A stretch of 15,000 bases of DNA from Glandiceps talaboti (taxonomy: Eukaryota > Hemichordata > Enteropneusta > Spengelidae): assembly GCF_964340395.1 (NCBI RefSeq), contig NC_135551.1:8126879-8141878 (forward strand), in the 5' to 3' direction. Positions within the stretch are counted from its first letter, which is position 1, and each line of letters starts with the position of its first letter. The notes beneath the pieces were generated by a model. The model did not search any database and had not been told where the DNA came from. It saw only the letters and a list, made by a program, of their open reading frames with translations. Shown piece after piece: positions 1 through 9,660 of this stretch. A program made the translations under genes and the position numbers.

Positions 1-1226
1 GGTCAAGAATGTGAAATATTGTGCAGAATGTAATCTTTCACATTTTTTATAAAAATTACCAAGGTAATAACTACCATATTTAAATGATACAACTGATGAA
101 TTAATAAATGACTTAATCCATATATTTTAACAAAAAAAAACATTTAAATTACAAGAATTTGTATTGTTGAATGAAAGTGTATGAATTACAAGGCAACATA
201 CTGTAGTATGTTAATTACTACTGATACCATACATAAGTCATTGATGATGACGAAAAGCAGACCTATGGATACGACCTGTTACCTAGCAACCAGTAGAATT
301 CCAGATTGATGTTATCAAAGTGGAGTGTTTTTTGTTTGAGCATGATCTATTAGTCTAATCTCCGGACTGACACTGTTGAACTACTAATAGTAATAGTAGT
401 TGTATGGTATTTCATTTGTCTATTCAATCACACACATATCAGTGATGTATTCAGTCAGACCAAACAACCCCAAAAATTGAACAAGTTCAGTTTGTTTTAT
501 TAAAGTCTAATTTTCATATACTAAAATTGATAGCAGCTGTATTCTATGGCTTTAGCTTGTGCACAGTGCTGGCAAAAGTAATTTCAATTTTAAACAAATT
601 TTAAGTTATACAAAGGAAACATTTATGCATATAGATATTTTATGTGTATATTTTAAGTGGAGGTTTTTTTTGTTCATATATGTAAATATTTTAAGAATAA
701 TTTATGATTATTTTTTTCTCTTAAAATTTATGACAGATACACTGTCTGGATAATCTGATACTTTATCCATTTATGAATTCGTGACAATGGTGAATGTGCA
801 AGACCAAAATGTAGAAATACAAAGTAAAGCGTTTTCTGTATGTACATTTGTACCACAATCGTTTATAGCATCCATATCGAGTGTGAAAGTATACTGTTTT
901 ATTAGCTTATTGACAACATTAGAAAGGCCACATGCTAGGCTTGTAAATAAACCAATTGAAACAGTATAATACTTTTACACTTGATATGAATGCTATAAAT
1001 GAGAGTAGTACATAGAGAAAGTGTTTTACTTTGGGTTATGAATTGTAAGTTCAGATCTTCCCACACAGTATGCATTCTTTGTTCTTGACTATTTATCTCT
1101 GTTTATTCAACAAACTTATGAAGTATATGTTGTGTACAATGTGAGCGTACATGATTCAAATGCTGAACACTAGATACAAATACAGTAATAACATATTCAT
1201 AATCAGGATATGTTATGTCATATCAT
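1..1226. other. AT-rich non-coding DNA, no gene recognised
   Basis: No exon, RNA gene or repeat family is recognised here. The short open frames at 559-753 and 781-969 on the + strand have compositions expected of AT-rich random sequence (Phe/Ile/Tyr-rich or no domain), no splice context, and no resemblance to a known protein. If the CD164-like gene to the right begins outside the window, this stretch is intronic; otherwise it is intergenic. Confidence 0.6.
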
Positions 1227-1251
1227 GGCACCATATATTGTTATGGTGCCA
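1227..1251. repeat. Short inverted repeat abutting the MITE left end
   Basis: TGGCACCATA at 1227-1236 is the reverse complement of TATGGTGCCA at 1242-1251, the outer bases of the adjacent MITE. The upstream copy has the orientation of the element's right terminus. It may be a leftover end of a second insertion or a chance extension of the palindrome. Confidence 0.5.
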
Positions 1252-1573
1252 GGTGACACGTATGACGCTTTACAAATACTATAATCATCTCCACTCACGT
1301 ATAGGGAAAGTCGTTATTCTAGCTAGCACAAAAATCTGTGCTCCCCCAGCTGTAGGAAGGGTAAATGATGCATGTCAGTAGTATTCCCTGACAAATTGAG
1401 AGGCAGTTGCAATTGGTTAGTACCTTTAGACAATTGCTCATTAACCACCTCTCTATATGAACGCAGTCAAGGATAGCACAGATTTCTGTGTTAGAATATG
1501 ACTTTCCCTATACGTGAGTGGAGATGAATGTAGTAATGGTAATGCGTCATACGTGTCACCTGGCACCATAACA
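1239..1573. mobile_element. Foldback MITE with perfect terminal inverted repeats
   Basis: The left end at 1239-1268 (TGTTATGGTGCCAGGTGACA onward) is the exact reverse complement of 1544-1573. A second perfect inverted block of 26 bp pairs 1287-1312 with 1500-1525, and weaker pairing continues inward (around 1315-1345 with 1475-1498, and GAGAGG near 1400 with CCTCTC near 1448). Almost the whole ~335-bp element is therefore an imperfect palindrome. No coding capacity is visible, so it is non-autonomous. If the element begins at TGGTGCCAGG (1244) and ends at CCTGGCACCA (1568), it is flanked by TA on both sides, which would fit a Tc1/mariner-type target duplication. The flanking bases also pair, so the exact boundary is uncertain and the superfamily is an inference. 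Confidence 0.85.
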
Positions 1574-4207
1574 CTTGTAACCTATACACTACTAGTAAAG
1601 GCTCTTGTGTTTTAACTTAAGCTTGAGATTAGAAAGGAGAAAGACAACTATTTACGCTCTATTTCACCCACATTAATTTTTTCTTTCCGATATCATACTA
1701 TAGATTTGAACATTTGCATCATGACATGTAGTAGTATAGTCTGTGATGAAACCCTGCTAGTTTCCTTTCTACTATTCTAGTCAAATGAAAACCTTCAAAG
1801 CGTGTATGCATCCATACAACATTGGACACACTCAAGTACAATTAACAACCCCCCTCTATGATATGGAGAACTATATTTGTATGAAAATGAAAGCTTTCCG
1901 ATCAGATCAACATCTCTGTTAATACCTCTAGATAAATAATCCAGGAGTTCTCACAATATTCAGTACTGATCAAAATACATTAACCACATTCGCAGACTGT
2001 TTATGCTAAGGTTTGGGAACCCTTTATTAGCATGGGGAAAATTCCCCAAGTAAAACTGGCATACAAGTTTCTCTTGAATTATACAATGAGTTTATTCGCA
2101 TCGTCTTAAACCACAGCCTCTGTTATGGCACCGTCCATGTGGGAATCACAACAAAGTGAGTGGGGAACTGCCACACATACCAAAGACAGTTGGAAAATGT
2201 GAATTTTATGTGGTACAATTACTTTGGAATAGAAAAATAGACACTAAAATTTGACACTGAATTTTATAAGTGCACCTGTCAAATGTCAGTGCATGCATAC
2301 GTACAAGCTCACTAAACTTCTTCACCGAGGAAGGATTCAAATTTTACCAGGAATGATTACAAAAAATTAAATATTTTTATTAAAAAATCATTGAAAATAT
2401 TGTGATATAAAATTGGCAAGTCATTTACAGAAATAGACTATAAGAGGATTAGTACGTACCATCTGTTTATTTAGGAAATCCACAATCTCTTACTTTGTCA
2501 ATGTTTAAATTAATAATACAACTGATGATGCTTGGTAGATAGTTGGCCATATAAAATATGAATCATAACTGTCTAGTTAATGCTAAATGTTGCATAGTAA
2601 CCATGTTTTAAATTTTTTTAAAAACTATTTTCTTGAAAGATTAACAAATTCTTTTAGAAAGTTGTGGTTTTTCTTTCATACAGTTAGTCGTTCAAGTTTA
2701 GCAGTGGTTTTGTTCTATCTGAATAGTAAAATCTGATGTGTTAAAAGTGGCTAGATGCCTTTATTTTATTCCTCTATTTCCATTGCTTTGTGTTGTTTGT
2801 TTTAAATTTGTTCTGGGTGATCGCCGCTTTCCCACATCTGACAAGATATATGCATATAGCTTAGTACTAGTAATATTTCATTTGATCAAAACTCAGATTA
2901 TTGTTCATTCTAAACTTTACAATTGTTTCTGTCAGTGTCAGTACATGTACAAGCTGACAGAGAAACTAAATCATAAAAGGATCAACATTTTCTGACTCTA
3001 AAAATTATGATGGCTTTCATACATTGATAACATTCACCTAATTAAGAATAGCAATCTCTCACTGAGAATCAATTGCTACTGGTATCACCATGGTAGCATT
3101 AAAGTTGGAATTACAGCCACCTACATGTGGGCAATTAAGGGATAATTAAATGGTATTTTCTATTATTTTTCTTTGTTCAGCCAAGGAAAATGTGACTCCT
3201 TGAGTGATCTAAAGGGTCTTAATTTGTTGCTATGAGCTGCTCGATGAGTCGTGATAACCCTTATTAGGTCATGAGTATTTTCCGACTGAATGAAGAAAAA
3301 TATTAGAGAATAACATAAATATACCAGCATGAGTAATATCAAAGTAAATCAGGGAAAATAATGACAGTTTTTGAATGTGTTGACTCATATTTCCAATATA
3401 GCAGAACCAGTGACTTTGACATTCGTTATTGTGACAGAGTCGTGCGGCTGTCATGATCCATATTATTTGTTCAACTTGACTTGTGCATGTTATAAATACT
3501 CAGTGATGTAAGTGTCATATATTACTTTATGTATGAAAAATAAAAATTGAGATCGAATTCCAATAATTTTGAATAATTTTAGAACTATGTTACAAAGAAC
3601 AAAATTGTTGGGATTCATTAGAACTATAATAAATTCATGAGTTTTAAATTATGTTAGTGGTGTTCGTATGATAATAAATAAAACTGACAGTGACATGCAG
3701 TTAGTTATTGTCTGTACAAATCAGTTCAATTATATGTATATGTACAACAAGTGTCTGGCATGATAGTGATATATTCATAAAAACTTAATCATAATTTGTA
3801 TCATATTGTAATTTATAATTTGTAATTGTGACATATTGCCTAATTGTGTGGTCTATTTATTGATTTGTTATTGCATAATAATAACTGTCAATGTTTTATT
3901 TATCTCACACATGCACATGCCAAATTGAACATGATTGAACAAATTCTACAGGAGTTATAGTTATACCCGGGTCATTCTCTACATTCTCTAACTTAGTGCT
4001 GGAAATATGAGTAAAACCTGAAAAAAAAAAAAATATGGGAATACTGGTAAAATCTAATAGTGAAATTTTGTAAATACAGTCAGGACCTGTACTGAGAATA
4101 AATAAAGGAAAGATTACAAGTATGGTGAGCAGAAATATTTAGCAGAAATATTTTTCTCGATACCAAAATCTTCATTTATATGATGTGTCTGGTAGTAGCA
4201 AGAATTT
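1574..4207. other. Long AT-rich stretch without recognised genes
   Basis: No coding exon, tRNA, rRNA or clear repeat family is seen. Short frames at 2738-2995 (+) and 3269-3454 (-) have no recognisable domain and no convincing splice sites. A weak similarity exists between about 2285-2320 and 2935-2970 (both contain GTCAGT, CAT and a GTACAAGCT core), which could be two decayed copies of one repeat but is too diverged to define. A run of 13 A follows at about 4021-4033. The region is intronic or intergenic depending on where the CD164-like gene starts. Confidence 0.6.
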
Positions 4208-4232
4208 CACACACACACACACACACACACAC
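4208..4232. repeat. (CA)n microsatellite
   Basis: Uninterrupted CA dinucleotide run of about 12 units, seen directly in the sequence. Confidence 0.95.
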
Positions 4233-4286
4233 CTCTGTCACATTCATCAAACAGTCATGAATTCAAAGCTTGGGTCATAAATTAAT

Positions 4287-4475
4287 GTTTTGGAAATTTG
4301 GTCTTCAATACATGTATTATTTAACATTTCGCAGAACTCATCTACAATGTGTAATTGATGGTAGTGGCAATATAATTTCAATATAAAGTTTTGGAAATTT
4401 TGTCTTCAGTATATGTATTAACATTTTGCAGAACTGGTCTATGTATATTGATAGCAGTGGCAATATAATTTTAAC
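4287..4475. repeat. Tandem duplication of a ~95-101-bp unit
   Basis: Two head-to-tail diverged copies. Unit 1 starts at 4287 (GTTTTGGAAATTTGGTCTTC) and unit 2 at 4388 (GTTTTGGAAATTTTGTCTTC), followed in both by matching blocks: ATGTATTA, AACATTT-GCAGAACT, and GTGGCAATATAATTT. The start-to-start period is 101 bp; small deletions shorten the second copy to about 93 bp between the GGCAATATAATTT blocks (4366 and 4459). No coding potential is visible. Confidence 0.85.
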
Positions 4476-4544
4476 AAACAAATCAACAAAACCTCATAAA
4501 ACCAGCACTAACAAAATGCACTACGTAACAAAAGAAATGACAAG

Positions 4545-4639
4545 GTAGTATATAGTAATATGTTACCTTTTTGGAATCTAGGTTTGAAGTGAATCTCTTC
4601 AAAACTAGATTCCAAAAAGATAAGTTAACTTTATACTAT
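4545..4639. repeat. Long hairpin (short palindromic element or miRNA-like stem)
   Basis: The inner stem pairs 4567-4589 (core TTTTTGGAATCTAG) with 4597-4619 (core CTAGATTCCAAAAA), 23 positions with one or two mismatches, around a 7-nt loop at 4590-4596. Weaker pairing continues outward: TAGTATA near 4546 with TATACTA near 4632-4638. The whole structure is about 95 nt. It could be a very small foldback MITE or a pre-miRNA-like hairpin; the sequence alone does not decide. No known miRNA seed is recognised. Confidence 0.6.
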
Positions 4640-4964
4640 GATAACATGGAATCAAGTACCAATTTCTATTCAAGAATAACAATTTTACTTCAATAATAAT
4701 GACCTTCACAAGATTTGATATGTAGAAAGATCTAAAATGACTAGAGTTTAGAAATTTACCCTCAGCTTTTAATACACAGCTAAAAATAATACAGATTGCA
4801 GACAATGTAAACTTTATTGTAAATATTAACAGAAAGTACACAATTGTTAATTTATTGACTTAAAGGACCTGACTCAACATGTTTGACCATGACAAACTAC
4901 TTTAAACATGCTGAAAACACTTGACCATGACTAATCATTCTTGGCCTTTAATTTGCATTGGGAG

Positions 4965-5266
4965 TATATTAGTAGACTCTCTCACAGTCCTCGGAGCATC
5001 GCATTGCTAAAAGGACTGTTTTGTATGTACCGATATCTACTGTATAATGCATGTACTTGTACCAATATCTACTGCATAATTGTACTGTGGATCCTCATCG
5101 ACTACAGAGGGCTAATCATTTCTTGATGTGTTACTGCGGTGCCCCCCCCCCCCCCCTTACAAGGATATTCTAGTACAATTATTCGGTAGATATATTGATA
5201 CATGCAATTTACAAAACAGATAGCATGCTCCTGAGGACTGGTGAGAGAGTCCTGCAGTATTTTAGT
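4965..5266. mobile_element. Foldback element with poly(C) in its loop
   Basis: The left arm (about 4965-5096) is the imperfect reverse complement of the right arm (about 5161-5266). Paired blocks include GACTCTCTCAC (4975-4985) with GTGAGAGAGTC (5241-5251), AGTCCTCGGAGCAT with ATGCTCCTGAGGACT, and ATAATTGTACT with AGTACAATTATT. The left arm is longer because it holds a ~31-bp direct duplication, GTACCGATATCTACTGTATA followed by GTACCAATATCTACTGCATA (5028-5077), where the right arm has one copy. The ~65-bp loop contains a run of 15 C. No open frame of note. This is probably a non-autonomous inverted-repeat transposon; outer termini and target duplication are not clear. Confidence 0.75.
5142..5156. 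repeat. (C)15 homopolymer
   Basis: A run of 15 C, out of character for this AT-rich window, lies in the loop of the surrounding inverted repeat. Its length may be misread in assembly because homopolymers are error-prone. Confidence 0.9.
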
Positions 5267-5700
5267 GGCTGACTCGGATGTGGTAGGGTATGCAACATGA
5301 TGCACATATTAAATATTGAAAAGGAATGGATACCTTTGTGAATTCACTGTTAAATAAAAATTTGGATGTGAAATGAGATTAAATGTATTGCTTTCAGTCA
5401 CTTTCAAGTTGTTTATCAGTAAACTCAAGCTGTTAGACTTCAGGCTTTCTTCTGAAAGATGCAGTCAAGCTCAAGCCCTCACTACACAGGGAGCAGAAAA
5501 GCCTGAGGGGTCTAGCAGAAAGACTATTATCAGTATGGAGTTGACATGTCAATTGGAACTTAAAATGGATATGAAATTGTCACCGAAACAGATAACATTA
5601 TTATCAATTCATGTGTTTTGTAGTGTTACATTTTGGCTATGTATTTACTATACCATGCTTTCGATTTAGCATGTTGTAAGGTAATAAAGCATCACTTAAT
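5267..5700. other. Non-coding stretch with one unassigned open frame
   Basis: A 98-codon + strand frame spans 5373-5669. Its middle part (about 5455-5570) is less AT-rich than its surroundings, which is why it was considered as an exon, but its product shows no domain, signal peptide or family resemblance that I recognise, and no good acceptor/donor pair brackets it. I treat it as probably non-coding. Confidence 0.45.
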
Positions 5701-7570
5701 CAAAAAAGGTCAAAATTGCTTTTACCTAGAGGGTAGAGTTTGCATGTAAAATTGACACAGATGGACCTATAGAAATATATAATATCATAATTAATATTCA
5801 TGTAATAGAAAGCTAATCAATACTTCTATATTATTATATTATTATACTAATTGTGAGTACACATATTTTGACCCATTTATTGACAGAATACAAGCTAATA
5901 ATGGCAGTTCTCAATTCTAACTACATGTATACACAACAGATGGCTGTTTTCAGTACAGTAGTAGATTTTATGATAAATCTCTCTAAACGAATAAAATCTC
6001 TTTAGCGTAGCTAAACCCTATAACTGTAACATAGCAACTTTATTTGTTCTAATTGAAAAGGTCAAGGGTCAAACAACAGCCTTTAGAAATATATATTTCA
6101 TAATCTTCAGTTGCCAAATGTAACTTGATTAGCACTAATATAAGTTATAATACACCACATATTAATCAATTGGAAATATTAAAGTATGGCTGTATTTTTC
6201 ATGATGAATTTATACGCAACATGGTAACTTTATACCATGTAATTCAAAAATGTCAAACAGCTTTTCCCTCTAGAAATACATATTTTATAATCTTTGAATT
6301 GATGTAAAAAAAGACACTTAATTAGTAACATGCATGGTGCGTAATGTATGATGTCAAAATATGTCTGTACAACTGATTTTATGATATAAATCAGTCATGC
6401 AACATATAGTAACTTAATACGTAATTCGAAATGTCAAACAGCTTTTGCCTCTAGTAGAAATACATAGTTTATAATCATTGCATGTAAATAAATGATTGAT
6501 AAATAAAACAGTACCTTTTATGGAAGTTGTTTGTACATATACACACTTGATGTCAAAATTGAAAATATGTTTGTATAATTGAGTTTATGATAAATCAGTA
6601 ATGCATTGTAACTTAATACCTTGTAATTCAAAATGTCAAACAGATTGTGCCTCTAGAAATACTTATGTTATAGTCTTTGGTTGTAAAGAAATCACTAATA
6701 TTGGTACTCATGTTTTACACATTTGACCTAAGAATTTCAAAATTTGGCTGTACATATTTCAAATATGATCATGATGGGTGTATGATGAATCTATGATATA
6801 CAACATAGTAGCTTTATACCTTGCAATTCAAAATGTTAAAAGTTTTGTTGCTACAAATACATATTTTATATAAATATTTGTAAAAAAGATCATTGAGTAA
6901 TGCAGTACTTGTAGTTGTTCCTATATATGCTTTGACCCAGCGATGTCAAAACATGTTTGTATAATTGATTTTATGATAAATCAGTAAATGCAACATAGTA
7001 ACTCGAGATCTCTATTCCTTGCAATTCATAAAAATGTCAAATAGCTTTTGCCTCTAGAAATACATGTTATAATAACCTTTTGATGTAAAAAAAAGAAGAC
7101 ATTTTAAGTGTAACTAAAACTAATATGGTATTCATGGTATATACATTTGACCCAACAATTTCATATTTCAAATATGATGAGTGTATATAATAAATCTATA
7201 ATGAAATTAATAACTTTATTGCCAGAAATTATAAGCTTACAAAATAATCTAAACTTGTCTACAAATGTACAAAATACCAAAATTTACAAGTCAAATGAGC
7301 CAAAAAGAGATAATGTATAAAATTACGAATCAATTTTCTGGCAAGGGCGACAAAATAGTTTCTAAAAAACTAGTCGAGCTTGCCAGCTGCGGCCTCAAGG
7401 AAGAACTCAGTGTGAATGCTATATGCAAAATATTATAAACCTATAGAAATACATATTTTGTAATCTCCCACCAAGCTTGTGTGAAAGAAACATAATTAGC
7501 AGTAATATGGTACTTAGCGGTAATTTTATCGACACATATTTTGACCTAGAAATATGATGAATTCAATAAA
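5700..7570. repeat. Diverged tandem satellite, ~180-200-bp monomers
   Basis: The same ordered set of blocks recurs about every 180-200 bp: TGTCAAACAGCTTTTGCCTC, then CTAGAAATACATATTTTATA, then AATC-TTG, ATTTGACC, GATTTTATGATAAATCAGTA, and CAACATAGTAACTTAATACC, ending in TTGTAATTCAAAA before the next TGTCAAA. Anchors of the GTCAAA block lie near 6067, 6251, 6432, 6634, 6834 and 7035, so spacings are 184, 181, 202, 200 and 201 bp. More decayed units extend left to about 5700 and right to about 7570. Monomers are well diverged and carry indels, so the array is old. Short frames inside it (for example 6125-6307) are not genes. Confidence 0.85.
7208..7425 (-). mobile_element. Probable 5'-truncated retroposon 3' end
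   Basis: The periodic satellite pattern breaks at about 7208 and resumes near 7433 (CCTATAGAAATACATATTTT). The intervening ~215 bp are unrelated to the monomers and less AT-rich at the right end. Read on the - strand the insert ends in TTCTGGCAATAAAGTTATTA, an AATAAA (7215-7220) just before a T/A-rich terminus, as seen at the 3' ends of many non-LTR retrotransposons and SINEs. No reverse transcriptase sequence remains, and no clear target-site duplication was found. The assignment to a retroposon is an inference; no superfamily is assigned. Confidence 0.5.
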
Positions 7571-8193
7571 AATTGATTGTTCTCATTATTTGATAAAAAG
7601 TTTTTCCGGTTGACTTAAAAAGTTGTAGAGTTGTGTTGCGCTATTAGCTCTCTAATTTTCTAATTAACGTTATTCATTACATATTTCATAACTATTCAGA
7701 AAAGAGATAATTTCATTTCTCTTTGCAGGTAAATTATGTCGGTAAAATTATGGGCATAATTGTTGTAATCTGATCTTTCTTACGTGAGCAATTTCATGTA
7801 ATACTGTTTGGATTTTTAGTTAATATAATGAATTTTAAACAAATGACATATTTTACATTTTTATTGTACATTGATACAATAGTGAAAGTAAATCACGCTA
7901 GCACAGAAATATTACTTTAGAAACTAAAGGAATGTTCAAGGACTGCGGGTTAATTGTCTTGTCTTATCGATCCATGGTCCTGCATTATCTGGGTGACAAA
8001 TTTCTTAGTTACTTGTTGTAAATTTTTGACTTTTTAAATATAATTATATTGACATATTGAAATTCGTTTTCTGCCTCTGGTATATTTCACTAGCAAGGTA
8101 TCGATAGGGAAAAACAATTCAGATAGACATGTGAAGTAGACAGTTATCTATAATGTTTAGTTTGATGAAGAATCCATGGGAAATAGCAGACGG
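7571..8193. other. AT-rich non-coding stretch containing a splice-like site
   Basis: No gene or repeat family is recognised. The only notable sequence is the juxtaposed acceptor/donor at 7711-7734, listed separately. Confidence 0.55.
7711..7734 (+). promoter_or_regulatory. Candidate recursive splice site (AG|GT)
   Basis: A pyrimidine-rich tract TTTCATTTCTCTTTGCAG is followed without a gap by GTAAAT, giving a 3' splice site and a 5' splice site that share the junction 7728/7729. This is the arrangement described for zero-length exons used in recursive splicing of long introns. It lies on the same strand as the CD164-like gene and upstream of its first visible exon, in what is probably a long intron. 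No open exon follows: all frames stop within a short distance. Use in vivo is an inference. Confidence 0.35.
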
Positions 8194-8580
8194 TTAGGCC
8201 AAAAAAAAAATTGTTTGGTTCCGGTTACCCAACCCCCACCTAGTTTTTTACTGATGATACTAAACTTTTTTTTTACATATTCGAGAAAAAAATAATAAAA
8301 TCGTGAAAATTGTGAAGTCGCGCAAGAAATAGTGGATGCTGAAACTGACATCAACTTAAATTTAAAAAGACAACTTAAAACTGTTCTTCCAATTTGTAAT
8401 GGCTGTACATCTGATGAGAAGAAGCCAATAAAACAGTGACCATATGGAAAAACAACAGAAAACATAACTACCTGAACTAGGTAGACACTTACATTTGGAA
8501 AAAAAATATAATAAAAAATCTACCTACCCCACCTATTCTAAAATTGAGCGAAATCACACAATTTTTTTTGTTAGGCGTTA
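8194..8580 (+). mobile_element. Harbinger-like MITE, copy A
   Basis: The unit starts with GGCCAAAAAAAAAATTGTTT (8197) and ends with the imperfect inverse, ACAATTTTTTTTGTTAGGCG (8577). It is flanked on both sides by TTA (8194-8196 and 8578-8580). Termini beginning GGCC and a 3-bp TWA target duplication are the hallmark of PIF/Harbinger and their Tourist-like MITEs. It shares most of its ~380 bp with copy B, which lies 3' in the opposite orientation; conserved blocks include AAGAAATAGTGGATGC, CTGTTCTTCCAAT and CTACCTACCCCACCTATTCT. No transposase is encoded. The open frame on the - strand at 8157-8465 is a by-product of the A/T tracts. Confidence 0.75.
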
Positions 8581-8849
8581 CAATGTTTTTTTTTTCTAGG
8601 TTTGATAATGTGGCCCTTGTATATTATTCTGCTTGTCATAGACACTATTTGAAATCCCAAATTAGTTTACTGATGTTCGCCACCAAAATATTACTATAGC
8701 TATGAAAGCTTTACCATATTTCCCTCTCCCAAACACTATAGGATAAACACTGTACAAGTTATAAATTCTGACCTCAAACTCAGCCACACTTGACCTTGGA
8801 ATATAAAGTGGTGTTTTTTATTTTACACAAAATACAAATTAAATTAGCT
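8581..8849. other. Spacer between the two opposed MITEs
   Basis: A spacer of about 270 bp with a T-rich tract ending in CTAG (8598) that resembles a splice acceptor, but no donor or recognisable exon follows. It forms the loop if the two flanking MITE copies pair. Confidence 0.5.
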
Positions 8850-9225
8850 TTAGGCCAAACAAAAAAAATTGTGCTTCAATATGCTCAATTTTAGAATAGG
8901 TGGGGTAGGTAGATTTTTTATTTTTATTTTATATTTATTTATTTCATGTGTAGAGTTCAGGTTTTCAATTGTTTTCCAAATGGTCTGTGTTACGTATTTC
9001 TTCCTATCAGATCTACAATCATTACTGATTGGAAGAACAGGTTTATATTGACTTTTTAAGTTATTGTCAGTTTCCGCATCCACTATTTCTTGTGAAACGT
9101 CATAATTTTTGCGATTTTATTATTTTTTTCTCAAATATGTAAAAAAAAAAAAAAGGTTTAGGGTCAGCAGTGAAATACTAGGGGTCAGGTGACTGGAACT
9201 AAACAATTATTTTCTTTAGGCCATA
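8850..9225 (-). mobile_element. Harbinger-like MITE, copy B, inverted relative to copy A
   Basis: On the + strand it runs from GGCCAAACAAAAAAAATTGT (8853) to AACAATTATTTTCTTTAGGCC (ending 9222). Its reverse complement aligns to copy A along almost its full length. Flanks are TTA on the left and ATA on the right, a possible but imperfect 3-bp duplication. On the - strand a 77-codon frame (8850-9083) is open; the corresponding frame in copy A keeps similar residues over about 30 codons (VDAETD, then VLPI, then SD and KK) with a 6-bp length difference, before stops appear in A. The frame may be a relic of an ancestral protein or chance. Confidence 0.7.
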
Positions 9226-9368
9226 GGACTTACAGTTTTATTTTTATTCAATGTAAAGTTGTCAACTTAAATAGAGCAAATAACACCAAACAATGATTAT
9301 TGCATTGACAGTGTTTACACAGTGGTTACAATTCAACAAGTAGGTGACAGGTGGTAGGAATTCATTTA

Positions 9369-9660
9369 GCCACACTGATGAAAATAATTGTAATATGGTC
9401 TAATGCAAAGAAGCTCACTTGGCCACACTGATTAAAATGATTGTGAAATGGTCTAATACAAACAAGCTCACTTGGCCACACAGATGAAAATAATTGTAAT
9501 ATGGTCTCATGCAAAGCAGCTCAGTTGGCCACACTGAAGAAAATACTTGTAAAATGGGCAGATGCAAGAATATTAAGGTACAAACCAGTCAGCCACATGC
9601 ATAGATAAAATAACTGCAAAATGAACTAATGCAAGAAGTATTTAGGGTACAATTGGTGGT
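9369..9660. repeat. 53-bp minisatellite
   Basis: GCCACACTGATGAAAATAAT-type units start at 9369, 9422, 9475 and 9528, an exact 53-bp period, followed by two more decayed units from 9592. Each carries the blocks GCCACAC, AAAAT, TTGT-ATATGGTCTAATGCAA and GCTCACTTG. It lies a few hundred bases upstream of the first visible CD164-like exon, so it is probably intronic. No coding potential. Confidence 0.9.

Noticed and set aside
2106-2156. Possible small exon between CAG at about 2117 and GTGAGT at 2156
   Set aside because: Acceptor tract is weak, the ~40-nt product matches nothing, and phase cannot be tied to the CD164 exons.
5373-5669. 98-codon + strand frame as a possible exon
   Set aside because: No recognisable domain, signal sequence or flanking splice pair; does not show the Cys pattern expected of the missing CD164 exon.
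8157-8465. 102-codon - strand frame
   Set aside because: Runs through A/T tracts and across the edge of MITE copy A; not shared with copy B in the same frame.
8581-8700. T-rich tract ending CTAG followed by an open frame, resembling an exon start
   Set aside because: Lies at the edge of a MITE, has no donor, and its product has no resemblance to CD164 or another family.
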